Of a stretch of DNA of 64,000 nt, positions 51,950-62,355 are shown one piece after another. Position 1 is the stretch's first letter. The number at the start of each line of letters is the position of its first letter. The translations under genes were made by a program, and so were the position numbers. Below the pieces are notes generated by a model. The model was given only the letters and a program-made list of their open reading frames with translations. It searched no databases and was not told where the DNA came from. This DNA is from DASVEG01 sp035540495 (lineage in GTDB: Bacteria > Actinomycetota > Acidimicrobiia > Acidimicrobiales > CADCTF01), in NCBI GenBank assembly GCA_035540495.1, contig DATLGL010000014.1:17600-81599 (forward strand), in the 5' to 3' direction.

Positions 51950-54900
51950 TCAGAGGTTGGCGCCCGCCCTCGACGTCGCTCGGGCCTGCAGCGTCCGCGC
52001 TCGCTCGATGGGCACGACGTGCCAGAAGCTCGAGGCTGCGTCTTCCCAGTTGTCGAGGAGCGTGCGAGCGGTCGCGGAGCCGGTCAGCTCGGCTTGCTGC
52101 TCGACGAGCCAGCGGAGCTCCTCGAGCGGCCCGGCTTCGGGTCGCAGCGCCTCGACCAGACCGGCGTTGAGGCGTCCCGGCAGCTCGACCGCGGGATCGT
52201 GCACGAACAGCTGCCCGCCCGTCATGCCCGCGCCGACGTTGTCGCCGATCGGACCGAGCACGACGACGGTGCCGCCCGTCATGTACTCGCAGACGTGGTC
52301 GCCCGCGCCCTCGACGACCGCCGTCGCCCCGGAGTTGCGCACCGCGAAGCGCTCCCCGACGGACCCGGCGATGAACAACCGTCCACCGGTCGCGCCGTAG
52401 AGGCACGTGTTGCCGGCGAGCACCGGTGCGCCTGCGTCTCCCGCGGGAGGACGGATCGAGATGCACCCGCCGGCCATGCCTTTGCCGACGTAGTCGTTGG
52501 CCTCGCCGACGAGCTCGAGCTCGATGCCGTGCGACAGGAACGCGCCGAAGCTCTGCCCCGCCTCGCCGTCGAAACGGGCGACGACGCGGCCTCGAGGCAC
52601 GCGGTCGCCGAACTCGATGGCGAGCGCGCCGGCGAGCGATGCGCCGACCGTGCGGTCGGCGTTGGTGATCGCGTAGGCGACGTGGAGGTCGTCGCCGTCC
52701 CACACCGCGCGATAGGCGTCGGCCCGAAGCTGGTCGCCCAGTGTCGACCGAGGCTGCTGGAGGTCGATGCCCTCGACGAAGCGTCGCGCCACCCCTGACG
52801 CGACAGGCGGCCGCAGCAGCGGCGACAGGTCGACGGTGTCGGCGCGCTCGTCGCCCGTCGCACGCTGGCGCAGGCACTCCACCCGGCCGATCGCCTCGTC
52901 GAGCGAACGAAGGCCGAGTGAGGCGAGCAGCGTCCGCACCTCTTGCGCGACGAAGACCATGAACGCGGCGACGCCCTCGGGCGTGCCCGCGAAGTTCTTC
53001 CGAAGCTCCGGTCGCTGCGTGGCGATGCCGGGCTTGCACGTGTCCTTGTGACACGACCGCAGCATGATGCAGCCCTCGGCGATCATCGCCGCGGTGCCGA
53101 ACGAGAACTCGTCGGCGCCGAGCAGCGCGGCGACCATCACGTCGCGGCCGGTGAGCAGTCCACCGTCGACGCGCAGCCGCACCCGCGAGCGCAGCTCGTT
53201 CTCGACGAGGACCTGCTGCGCCTCGGCAAGACCGAGCTCCCACGGCATCCCCGCGTGCTTGATCGACGACAACGGCGACGCGCCGGTGCCGCCGTTGAAG
53301 CCGCTGATCTGCACCACGTCGGCCAGCGCCTTCACCACGCCGGCCGCGATCGTGCCGACGCCGTCTTCCGCGACGAGCTTCACGGAGACGGCGGCGAACG
53401 GGTTCACCTGCTTGAGGTCGAAGATCAGCTGCGCGAGGTCTTCGATGGAGTAGATGTCGTGATGGGGCGGCGGCGAGATGAGCGTCACACCGGGCTGCGT
53501 GTGGCGCAGGCGCGCGATCTCGTCGCTGACCTTGTTCCCCGGCAGCTGCCCGCCCTCGCCCGGCTTCGACCCCTGCGCCATCTTGATCTGCAGCTCGTCG
53601 GCGAACGACAGGTACTCCGGCGTCACGCCGAAGCGCCCGGATGCGATCTGCTTGATCTTCGAGTTCTTGTCGCCCGTCGCCTGGCCACGGGTGCGGTAGC
53701 GGGACGGGTCTTCGCCACCCTCACCGCAGTTCGACGCTCCACCGACGAGGTTCATCGCCTCGGCCAGCGTCTCGTGCGCCTCCCGCGACAGCGACCCGTG
53801 CGACATCGCGCCGGTCGAGAAGCGACGGACGATCGTCTCCACCGGCTCGACCTCGTCGACGTCGATCACCGGCCCCGCCGGTACGAGCTCGAGGAAGTCG
53901 CGCACCTCGACCGGCGGGCGGGAGTGAACGAGCGACGTGTAGCTGTCGTACACGTCGTCGCTGCCCTCGCGGATCGCACGCTGAAGGAGATGAGCGGCGG
54001 CGGTGCCCTGCAGCGCGTCGACGACCTGCTTGTTCTTCGTGTGGTACTCGCCGCCCCGCTTCGTGCCCTTGTCGCGGAAGAAGCCAGGGCTCAGCGGCTT
54101 GTCGGCGGCGGCGAGGGCGCGCAGGTCGTCCGCGAGATCGTCCCAGCCGATGCCACCGATCACCGACGGGGTGCCGCGGAAGCAGACGTCGATGATCTCT
54201 CGGCCGAGACCCACCGCCTCGAAGATCTGCGCGCCGCGGTAGGAGTCGACGGTCGAGATGCCCATCTTCGAGAGGATCTTGAGGACGCCGTCTTCGAGCG
54301 CGCCCTGCAGGTTCTCCTGCGCCTCCGGGCCGGACAGGTCGGACGTGTCGTCCTGGTCGGCGTCGTGTCCGACGGTTTCGAGCGCGAGGCGGGGGCAGAT
54401 GGCGTCCGCGCCATAGCCGAGGAGGCAGGCGACGTGATGGACGTCGCGCGCGTCGTCGGCGATCACGATGATGCTCGTCAACGAGCGCAGCCCGGCGGAG
54501 ATGAGCCGGTGGTGGACGGCGCCGACAGCAAGCAACGACGGGACCGGCGCTTGCGAGTCACCGTCGTACGTCGACGCGTGCCGGAGCACCAGCAGCCCGG
54601 CTTCGCCCGCACCGACCGCGCGCTCTGCCTCGGCGGCGATCGACGCGACGGCGTCGCGCAGCGCATCGTCCGCATCGGGATCGAACGTGAGGTCGAGCGT
54701 GGTGACCGGGAACGGCGACGACGCTTCGAGGTCGTCGACGGCATCGGGATAGAGGAAGAACGAGTCGAGAGCGATCAAACGGGCCGCCTCGGGCGACTCC
54801 ACCAGCAGCGGCGCGCGCGGCCCGAGCAGCGTGCGGAGGCTCATCACGGAGCGTTCGCGAAGGTGGTCGATGGGCGGGTTCGTCACCTGGGCGAAGCGCT

Positions 54901-56320
54901 GCTTGAGGAAGTGGTGGATCGGCCGCGGCCATCCCGCCACGTGCGGCAGGGGCGAGTCGTCGCCCATCGAGTAGGTGGGTTCCTTGGCGTTCTGGGCCAT
55001 GGGCTTCAGCACCAGACGAAGCTCCTCGTCGGTGTAGCCGTGGATCGCGTGGCGGCGCGTCAGGAGGTCGTCGTCGCCGGTGGTCGCCACCGGCGTGCCT
55101 TCGCTCCCGTCGCTGATCCCGTCGGCGACCCATCTCCCGTACGGCCGGCGCGTCGCGAGCCAGTTCTTGCAGTCGCCGTCGAGCAGCACGCCACGCTCGG
55201 GATCGACGAAGAGCATCTGCCCCGGCCCCAGCCGCCCGCGCGTCACGGTGCCGTGGCCGTGGACGTCGACCGCGCCGGCCTCGGAGCACGCGACGACGAG
55301 CCCGTCCTCGCACAGCGCGAACCGCATCGGGCGCAGGCCGTTGCGGTCGAGCGCGGCACCGACCCCCGCGCCGTCGGTGAAGACGAGCCCGGCCGGCCCG
55401 TCCCACGGCTCCATCAGGCAGGAGTGGTAGCGGTAGAAGCTGCGCACCGCAGGGTCGAGATCCCGCGTGCCCTCCCACGCCTCCGGGACCAGCATCGCGA
55501 TCACGTGGCGGATGTCGCGTCCGCCACGGTTCAGCAGCTCCACGACGGAGTCGAGCTGCCCCGAGTCGCTGTCGTCCTGGTCGATGACGGGCCGGAACAT
55601 CTCCTCGTCGCCGAGACCCGCGGCTTCGGTGCCGAGGAGGGCGCGGGCGCGCATGCGGTTGACGTTGCCGGCGATCGCGTTGATCTCGCCGTTGTGGCAC
55701 AACGTGCGGAACGGCTGGGCCCGCTCCCAGGTCGGCAGCGTGTTCGTCGCGAAGCGCTGGTGGAAGATCGCGAACGGCACCTCGTAGCGCGGGTCGCGCA
55801 GGTCGAGGTAGAAGTCGCCGAGGAGGTCGGCCGCGACGAGGCCCTTGTAGACGACGGTGCGGAACGAGCAGCTCGCCACGTAGACGTCGTCGACGTCGCG
55901 CCCGATCCGCCGGCGGAGGCGATACGCCTCGCGCTCCGAGCCGCCTTCGAAGATCGCCTGGACGATGTGAGGGCGCGACTCCGTCGCCTGCCGGCCGAGC
56001 TGGTCGTCGTCGGTCGGCGGCACGCGCCACTCGACCACGCGCAACGCCTCGGCCGCGGCGGCCGCTTCGATGCCACGTCGCGCCTCGTCGGCGTCGCCGC
56101 GCACGAACACCATGGCGACGCCGCGGCGCTCGCCGAAGACCGCAGGTGACAACGGCAGCAGCACACCGGAGCCGTCGGCGGTCTTGCGGTCCGCGTTGAG
56201 CGCGCCGCGGTGGCGGACGTTGGCGAGTCCCTCGAGCGTCGCGGCGAGGATGGCGGCTGACGGGCGACCTGCGGCATCGGCGACGAAGCCGATACCGCAG
56301 GCGTCGCGTTCGGAACGCAT
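51950..56320 (-). CDS. gltB: Glutamate synthase large subunit
   Basis: 1456 residues from ATG 56320, with CAGGAG 7 nt upstream; a longer frame to 56365 is rejected. After a 7-residue propeptide, the N-terminal nucleophile cysteine begins C-G-I-G-F (class II amidotransferase). FMN/2-oxoglutarate synthase domain with A-Q-G-S-K-P-G-E-G-G, the 3Fe-4S cysteines C-I-M-L-R-S-C-H-K-D-T-C, and a C-terminal GXGXG beta-helix. It converts glutamine and 2-oxoglutarate to two glutamates using electrons from GltD. No gltD lies next to it, which is unusual. Confidence 0.96.
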   Translation of the reverse strand: MRSERDACGIGFVADAAGRPSAAILAATLEGLANVRHRGALNADRKTADGSGVLLPLSPAVFGERRGVAMVFVRGDADEARRGIEAAAAAEALRVVEWRVPPTDDDQLGRQATESRPHIVQAIFEGGSEREAYRLRRRIGRDVDDVYVASCSFRTVVYKGLVAADLLGDFYLDLRDPRYEVPFAIFHQRFATNTLPTWERAQPFRTLCHNGEINAIAGNVNRMRARALLGTEAAGLGDEEMFRPVIDQDDSDSGQLDSVVELLNRGGRDIRHVIAMLVPEAWEGTRDLDPAVRSFYRYHSCLMEPWDGPAGLVFTDGAGVGAALDRNGLRPMRFALCEDGLVVACSEAGAVDVHGHGTVTRGRLGPGQMLFVDPERGVLLDGDCKNWLATRRPYGRWVADGISDGSEGTPVATTGDDDLLTRRHAIHGYTDEELRLVLKPMAQNAKEPTYSMGDDSPLPHVAGWPRPIHHFLKQRFAQVTNPPIDHLRERSVMSLRTLLGPRAPLLVESPEAARLIALDSFFLYPDAVDDLEASSPFPVTTLDLTFDPDADDALRDAVASIAAEAERAVGAGEAGLLVLRHASTYDGDSQAPVPSLLAVGAVHHRLISAGLRSLTSIIVIADDARDVHHVACLLGYGADAICPRLALETVGHDADQDDTSDLSGPEAQENLQGALEDGVLKILSKMGISTVDSYRGAQIFEAVGLGREIIDVCFRGTPSVIGGIGWDDLADDLRALAAADKPLSPGFFRDKGTKRGGEYHTKNKQVVDALQGTAAAHLLQRAIREGSDDVYDSYTSLVHSRPPVEVRDFLELVPAGPVIDVDEVEPVETIVRRFSTGAMSHGSLSREAHETLAEAMNLVGGASNCGEGGEDPSRYRTRGQATGDKNSKIKQIASGRFGVTPEYLSFADELQIKMAQGSKPGEGGQLPGNKVSDEIARLRHTQPGVTLISPPPHHDIYSIEDLAQLIFDLKQVNPFAAVSVKLVAEDGVGTIAAGVVKALADVVQISGFNGGTGASPLSSIKHAGMPWELGLAEAQQVLVENELRSRVRLRVDGGLLTGRDVMVAALLGADEFSFGTAAMIAEGCIMLRSCHKDTCKPGIATQRPELRKNFAGTPEGVAAFMVFVAQEVRTLLASLGLRSLDEAIGRVECLRQRATGDERADTVDLSPLLRPPVASGVARRFVEGIDLQQPRSTLGDQLRADAYRAVWDGDDLHVAYAITNADRTVGASLAGALAIEFGDRVPRGRVVARFDGEAGQSFGAFLSHGIELELVGEANDYVGKGMAGGCISIRPPAGDAGAPVLAGNTCLYGATGGRLFIAGSVGERFAVRNSGATAVVEGAGDHVCEYMTGGTVVVLGPIGDNVGAGMTGGQLFVHDPAVELPGRLNAGLVEALRPEAGPLEELRWLVEQQAELTGSATARTLLDNWEDAASSFWHVVPIERARTLQARATSRAGANL

Positions 56321-56337
56321 AGATCTCCTGGAGGTGG

Positions 56338-56395
56338 CTGAACGGGGCGTCGTGCGGGGCCCCATTGCCCCCTACCCGGGATCGAGTGCGTTCAG
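56338..56395 (-). promoter_or_regulatory. Structured gltB leader (inverted repeat)
   Basis: CTGAACG (56338-56344) and CGTTCAG (56389-56395) are complementary and enclose a very G/C-rich segment including GGGGCCCC. It lies 18-75 nt upstream of gltB. No known riboswitch class is recognised; it may be a leader structure or an operator. Confidence 0.35.
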
Positions 56396-56424
56396 TGTGC
56401 CACGGCCGCCAGACGAGCCGTCGG

Positions 56425-57375
<951 letters not shown>

Positions 57376-57524
57376 GTAGTTCTCCTTTGGTCGAAGCCCG
57401 CCAAAGGGGGAAACGGACCCGTCGGCGGTTACTCGCGTTCGCCGGCCACCACGATTCCGAAGCGCCCGGCGAGTACTCTCCGGTGTCGCCGCGCCGTAAC
57501 GCGGCTGTAAAGGAGAGACAGCGC

Positions 57525-58721
57525 ATGCAGCTCGGTAAGAACCGGTTGTTCCGGCTCCTCGCGGTGCTGTTCGCCGCGACTCTTGTCCTCGGAGCCTGTG
57601 GAGGCGACGACGACAACGAGTCCGCTGGTGACAACACCACCGACGAAGGCACCGGTGCCGAAGGTGAAGGCGTCGAGTGCGACGGTCTTGCCATCGGCTT
57701 CTTCGGCGCCCTGACGGGCCCCAACGCGAACCTCGGCAAGAACATGTTCAACGGTGCCAAGGTCGCCATCGAGGAGTTCAGCGAGGAGAACCCCAACTGC
57801 GAGGTCGAGCTCAAGGAGTTCGATTCCGCCGGTTCGGCCGACCAGGCCCCCGCCCTCGCTCAGCAGGCGGTCGGTGACAAGAGCCTCGTCGGCCTGATCG
57901 GCCCGGCGTTCTCCGGTGAGAGCCGGACCGCGAACCCGATCCTCGACCAGGGCGGCCTCACGATCATCACGCCCTCGGCCACCGGCGTCGACCTGTCGAC
58001 CAAGGGGTGGAAGACCTTCCACCGCGCCGTCGGCAACGACAACAGCCAGGGCCCGGCGATCGTGAAGTACCTCAAGAACGAGCTCAACGTGAAGGCCGTC
58101 GCCGTCCTCGACGACAAGTCGGAGTACGGCAAGGGCATCGCCGACATCGTCCGCAAGGACTTCGGTGACGCGGTCAAGGTCAACGACTCGTTCGACGACA
58201 AGGCCACCGAGTTCTCCTCGACGGTGAACAAGGTGAAGGCGGCCAACGTCGACGCCGTCGTGTTCGGTGGCTACTACTCGCAGGCCGGCCCGCTGGCCAA
58301 GCAGCTCAAGGACGGCGGCGTCAACGCGACGTTCGTCGGCCCCGACGGCGTGCTCGACCAGGGCTTCATCGACGCTGCGGGCACCGCGGCCGAAGGTGCG
58401 ATCCTCACCGCTCCGTCCGCCCCGTCCGACGCGGTCGACGGTGCTGACGAGTTCGCCGACAAGTACCAGGAGATCAACAAGGCAGAGGTCGGCCTCTACT
58501 CGCTCGAGGCCTACGACGCCGCGAAGATCTACCTCCAGTGCATCAGCGAGGGCGCCACGACTCGCGCCGACGTCGAGAAGTGCGTCGACGAGATCGAGTA
58601 CAAGGGCCTGACCAAGACGTACAAGTTCGCCGCCAACGGCGAGCTCGACGGCGAGGTCACGATCTACGCCTACCGAGTCAAGGGCGGAAAGATCGAGGGC
58701 GTCGGCCCCATCGGCGGCTGA
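57525..58721 (+). CDS. livK: Branched-chain amino-acid ABC transporter substrate-binding lipoprotein
   Basis: 398 residues from ATG 57525, with AAGGAGAG at 57510-57517. Signal peptide with lipobox L-V-L-G-A-C. Peripla_BP_6 fold: I-G-F-F-G-A-L-T-G-P-N-A-N-L-G-K, a V-G-L-I-G-P-A-F-S-G-E block, and S-L-E-A-Y-D-A-A. Ligand is probably a branched-chain amino acid or a related small molecule. A terminator-like hairpin follows before livH, which usually raises expression of the binding protein over the rest. Confidence 0.9.
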   Translation: MQLGKNRLFRLLAVLFAATLVLGACGGDDDNESAGDNTTDEGTGAEGEGVECDGLAIGFFGALTGPNANLGKNMFNGAKVAIEEFSEENPNCEVELKEFDSAGSADQAPALAQQAVGDKSLVGLIGPAFSGESRTANPILDQGGLTIITPSATGVDLSTKGWKTFHRAVGNDNSQGPAIVKYLKNELNVKAVAVLDDKSEYGKGIADIVRKDFGDAVKVNDSFDDKATEFSSTVNKVKAANVDAVVFGGYYSQAGPLAKQLKDGGVNATFVGPDGVLDQGFIDAAGTAAEGAILTAPSAPSDAVDGADEFADKYQEINKAEVGLYSLEAYDAAKIYLQCISEGATTRADVEKCVDEIEYKGLTKTYKFAANGELDGEVTIYAYRVKGGKIEGVGPIGG

Positions 58722-58752
58722 CGACCACCTCGTCCAACTTCATGGGTAACAA

Positions 58753-58779
58753 GCGGGGGCGCCACGGCGCCCCCGCTTT
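58753..58779 (+). terminator. Partial terminator between livK and livH
   Basis: A 10-bp GC-rich stem (58753-58762 with 58767-58776) closes a CACG loop, followed by TTT. It lies 31 nt after livK and just upstream of livH, so it probably lets some readthrough and sets the binding-protein to permease ratio. Confidence 0.8.
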
Positions 58780-58797
58780 CCTATCGGGAGGCCTTCC

Positions 58798-59733
58798 ATC
58801 TCCACGCTGATCGACCAGTTCTGGCCGTACACGATCGACGGGCTGACCGTGGGCGCCATCTACGCGCTCGTGGCCCTCGGCTACACCCTCGTCTACGGCG
58901 TGCTCCGCCTCATCAACTTCGCCCACTCCGAGATCTTCATGATCGGGACGTTCGGGGCCCTCTTCGCCGCCCAGGCGATGAACATCGACGGGCCCCAGAC
59001 CGGGATCATGCTCGTGCTCACCCTCGTCGGATGCGCGATCGCCGCGATGCTCGCCTCCGGCGTCAGCGCCGTCGTGCTCGAGCGCATCGCCTACCGGCCG
59101 TTGCGCCGCCGCGGCGCATCCCGCCTCGCGGCGCTGATCTCCGCCATCGGCGCGTCGTTCTTCCTCCAGGAGGCCTTCGCCCGCTGGCGCGGCCGCGACA
59201 ACGAGCCCTACGCGGAGGTCCTCCAGACCCGCCGCCTCTTCTCGATCATGGGCACCGACGTCACCAACCGCCGGGTGCTCGTGATCGTCGCTGCGATCCT
59301 GATGATGATCGCCCTCGACCAGATCGTGAAGCAGACCCGCCTCGGGCGCGGCATCCGCGCGGTCGCCCAGGACTCCGAGACCGCGACGCTCATGGGCGTC
59401 AACATCGATCGGGTCGTGCTCTACACCTTCCTCCTCGGCGGGCTCATGGCCGGCGCGGCCGCCCAGCTGCACAGCCTCATGTTCCCCGTCACCCGCTACG
59501 ACGTCGGGTTCATCTTCGGCATCAAGGCCTTCACCGCAGCCGTCCTCGGCGGCATCGGCAACCTCCGTGGGGCGTTGCTCGGCGGCATCGTCCTCGGCCT
59601 CATCGAGAACTGGGGAGCCGCCATCTGGAGCTCGGAGTGGAAGGACGTGATCGCCTTCACCGTGCTCGTCGTCGTGCTCATGTTCCGACCTACCGGCCTC
59701 CTCGGGGAGAGCCTGGCGAAGGCGAGGGCGTAG
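58798..59733 (+). CDS. livH: Branched-chain amino-acid ABC permease (start codon not standard)
   Basis: LivH family: D-G-L-T-V-G-A-I-Y-A-L-V-A-L-G-Y-T-L-V-Y-G, F-A-H-S-E-I-F-M, and a conserved G-L-M-A-G-A-A-A-Q loop, with eight or nine spans. The first standard start is GTG 58849, which removes half of the first span. GGGAGG lies at 58786-58791, 6 nt before ATC 58798; reading from that ATC gives the natural S-T-L-I-D-Q-F-W N-terminus. No ATG/GTG/TTG occurs in frame between the preceding hairpin and 58849. Either an ATC start or a sequence error. Confidence 0.88.
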   Translation: MSTLIDQFWPYTIDGLTVGAIYALVALGYTLVYGVLRLINFAHSEIFMIGTFGALFAAQAMNIDGPQTGIMLVLTLVGCAIAAMLASGVSAVVLERIAYRPLRRRGASRLAALISAIGASFFLQEAFARWRGRDNEPYAEVLQTRRLFSIMGTDVTNRRVLVIVAAILMMIALDQIVKQTRLGRGIRAVAQDSETATLMGVNIDRVVLYTFLLGGLMAGAAAQLHSLMFPVTRYDVGFIFGIKAFTAAVLGGIGNLRGALLGGIVLGLIENWGAAIWSSEWKDVIAFTVLVVVLMFRPTGLLGESLAKARA

Positions 59734-60813
59734 ATGCTCGACCGCATCGGTCGTCTGTGGGACGACCTTCCTCCGCTCGGCCAGTGGGCCGTGCGCGTCG
59801 CTGCGCTGGCGGTGGCCATCGTGCTGCCGCTGCTCGAGATTCCCGTGCTCAACACGCCGAAGTCCGACTTCGCGAGCGTCCTCTTCTATCCGATCGGGAT
59901 CTACGTGCTCGTCGCGATCGGGCTCAACATCGTCGTCGGCATGGCGGGTCTGCTCGATCTCGGCTACGTCGCGTTCTTCGCCCTCGGCGCCTACGCCATG
60001 GGGCTGCTCGGCGTGAACGCCGGCTGGCCGTTCTGGCTCATCGTGCCGGTGGCGATCCTCGTCTCGATGAGCGCGGGCGTGGTCCTCGGCACACCCACGC
60101 TGCGGTTGCGGGGCGACTACCTCGCCATCGTCACCCTCGGCTTCGGCGAGATCATCCGGATCGTCGCCCGCAACACCGACTCCATCGGCGGTCCTCGCGG
60201 CATCTCCGGCATCCCGTTCCCACCGAACATCGGACCGCTCAAGTTCGAGATCCTCGATCCGAAGCCGTTCTACTGGCTCCTGCTGTTCTTCATCGTCCTG
60301 TCGATCGTGGTGGTGCGCCGGCTCGAGGCGAGCCGGGTCGGTCGGGCGTGGACCGCGATCCGCGAAGACGAGGACGCGGCGGAGCTGATGGGCGTGCCGA
60401 CGTTCAGGTTCAAGCTCTGGGCGTTCGCCATGGGCGCAGCCATCGGCGGGCTCGCAGGCGTGTCGTTCGCGTCGAAGCAGATCGCCATCACGCCCGACAA
60501 CTTCACCCTGATCCTGTCGGTGCTCTTCCTGTCTGCCGTCGTCCTCGGCGGGTCGGGCAACCTGATCGGCGTCATCGTCGGTGCCGCACTTCTCGCGTAC
60601 CTGCCCGAGCGCTTCCGCGTGTTCTCCGAGTTGCGGGTGCTGGTGTTCGGAGCCGCGCTCGTGATCGTGATGATCTTCCGTCCCCAGGGTCTGATCCCGT
60701 CACGGCGGCGGGCCATGGAGCTCACCGACGCCGATCCTCAAGGCGGGCTCGGCACGATCGGCGCTGCCGATCCCGCGGTGGAGACCGACACCACGACGGA
60801 GGCATTGTCGTGA
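59734..60813 (+). CDS. livM: Branched-chain amino-acid ABC permease
   Basis: 359 residues, starting right after the livH stop. LivM family: Y-V-L-V-A-I-G-L-N-I-V-V-G, L-G-Y-V-A-F-F-A-L-G-A-Y-A, and G-D-Y-L-A-I-V-T-L-G-F-G-E-I-I-R, with about nine spans and a cytoplasmic tail. Confidence 0.93.
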   Translation: MLDRIGRLWDDLPPLGQWAVRVAALAVAIVLPLLEIPVLNTPKSDFASVLFYPIGIYVLVAIGLNIVVGMAGLLDLGYVAFFALGAYAMGLLGVNAGWPFWLIVPVAILVSMSAGVVLGTPTLRLRGDYLAIVTLGFGEIIRIVARNTDSIGGPRGISGIPFPPNIGPLKFEILDPKPFYWLLLFFIVLSIVVVRRLEASRVGRAWTAIREDEDAAELMGVPTFRFKLWAFAMGAAIGGLAGVSFASKQIAITPDNFTLILSVLFLSAVVLGGSGNLIGVIVGAALLAYLPERFRVFSELRVLVFGAALVIVMIFRPQGLIPSRRRAMELTDADPQGGLGTIGAADPAVETDTTTEALS

Positions 60814-61604
60814 CCGCAGCGGCGCAGTCCGCGCTCCCGGCGCTGCTCGAGATCGACGACGTCACCATGCGCTTCGGCGGCGTCACCGCGCTGCAGAACG
60901 TCAAGCTGTCGATCCAGCAGGGCGAGATACTCGGGCTCATCGGGCCGAACGGCGCGGGCAAGACGACGATCTTCAACGTCATCACCGGGGTGTTCACGCC
61001 GACCGAGGGCGACATCCGCTTCGACGGATCGTCGATCCTCGGCAAGAAGCGGTTCCAGATCACCAAGGCCGGCATCGCCCGCACGTTCCAGAACATCCGC
61101 CTCTTCCCCGACATGAGCGCGCTCGAGAACGTGATGGTCGGAGCCGACGCCCGCCACCTCACCGGCGTCGTCGGGGCCATCGTCGGCACGTCACGTCACC
61201 GCCGCGAGGAGCAGGAGGGCCGCGACGAGGCGATGGAGCTCCTCGAGTTCGTCGGCATCGCGTCTCGCGCCGAGGAGACGGCGAAGAACCTCCCGTACGG
61301 GTTCCAGCGCCGCCTCGAGATCGCTCGCGCGCTGGCCACGAAGCCGAAGCTGCTCCTCCTCGACGAGCCGGCCGCCGGCTTCAACCCGGCCGAGAAGAAC
61401 GACCTGCTCGGTCTCATCGGCCGCATCCGCGACCGGGGCTTCACGGTGCTCCTCATCGAGCACGACATGGGGCTCGTGATGAACATCTCCGATCGGGTCG
61501 CGGTGCTCGACTTCGGCCAGAAGATCGCCGACGGCGCCCCGGCCGACGTGCAGAACGACCAGCGCGTCGTCGACGCCTACCTCGGAGTCGCCATCGATGA
61601 CTGA
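60810..61604 (+). CDS. livG: Branched-chain amino-acid ABC ATPase
   Basis: 264 residues from GTG 60810, overlapping livM (GTGA). Walker A G-P-N-G-A-G-K-T-T, signature P-Y-G-F-Q-R-R-L-E-I-A-R (LivG form), Walker B L-L-L-L-D-E-P, switch H in I-E-H-D-M. Confidence 0.93.
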   Translation: MTAAAQSALPALLEIDDVTMRFGGVTALQNVKLSIQQGEILGLIGPNGAGKTTIFNVITGVFTPTEGDIRFDGSSILGKKRFQITKAGIARTFQNIRLFPDMSALENVMVGADARHLTGVVGAIVGTSRHRREEQEGRDEAMELLEFVGIASRAEETAKNLPYGFQRRLEIARALATKPKLLLLDEPAAGFNPAEKNDLLGLIGRIRDRGFTVLLIEHDMGLVMNISDRVAVLDFGQKIADGAPADVQNDQRVVDAYLGVAIDD

Positions 61605-62328
61605 GCCCCTGCTGCGAGTCGACAACATCCGCGTCCACTACGGCAAGGTCGAGGCGCTCAAGGGCGTGTCGTTCGACGTGAACGCAGGCGAGATCGTCAC
61701 CCTCATCGGCGGCAACGGCGCGGGCAAGACCACGACGCTGAAGACGGTGTCGGGCGTGCGAGCCGTGTCGACCGGCCGGCTGGTGTTCGAGGGTTCGGAC
61801 CTCACGAAGGTCCCGGCCTACAAGCGCGTCGACATGGGGATCTGCCAGGCGCCGGAAGGTCGCGGGATCTTCCCCGGCATGACGGTGACCGAGAACCTCG
61901 AGATGGGCCTGTACGCCCGCAAGGCCTCGAAGCAGCAGATCGCGGCCGACTACGAGCGGGTGTTCTCGTTGTTCCCCCGGCTCGCCGAGCGGCGCAAGCA
62001 GCACGGGGGCACGCTCTCCGGCGGCGAGCAGCAGATGCTCGCCATCGGGCGCGCGCTGATGTCGGAACCGAAGGTCCTGCTGCTCGACGAGCCCTCGATG
62101 GGCCTCGCACCGAAGCTCGTGGCCCAGATCTTCTCGATCATCACCGAGATCAACAAGCAGGGGACGACGATCCTGCTCGTCGAACAGAACGCGCAGCAGG
62201 CGCTGAAGCGGGCCCACCGGGCGTACGTCCTCGAGACGGGCCAGGTGGTGAAGAGCGGCCCCGCGAGCGAGCTGCTCGACGACGAGGCGGTGAGGGCCGC
62301 CTACCTGGGCGGCAACGTCGCTCACTGA
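61597..62328 (+). CDS. livF: Branched-chain amino-acid ABC ATPase
   Basis: 243 residues from ATG 61597, overlapping livG by 8 nt. Walker A G-G-N-G-A-G-K-T-T, signature L-S-G-G-E-Q-Q-M-L-A, Walker B V-L-L-L-D-E-P and V-E-Q-N-A switch block. Completes the livKHMGF transporter. Confidence 0.93.
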   Translation: MTEPLLRVDNIRVHYGKVEALKGVSFDVNAGEIVTLIGGNGAGKTTTLKTVSGVRAVSTGRLVFEGSDLTKVPAYKRVDMGICQAPEGRGIFPGMTVTENLEMGLYARKASKQQIAADYERVFSLFPRLAERRKQHGGTLSGGEQQMLAIGRALMSEPKVLLLDEPSMGLAPKLVAQIFSIITEINKQGTTILLVEQNAQQALKRAHRAYVLETGQVVKSGPASELLDDEAVRAAYLGGNVAH

Positions 62329-62355
62329 GCGTCGGTCTCGCTACCCTCGCCCCTC

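Noticed and set aside
52943..56149. Plus-strand open frame of over 1000 codons opposite gltB
   Set aside because: Composition is Arg/Val/Asp-rich with no motif; gltB on the other strand is certain.
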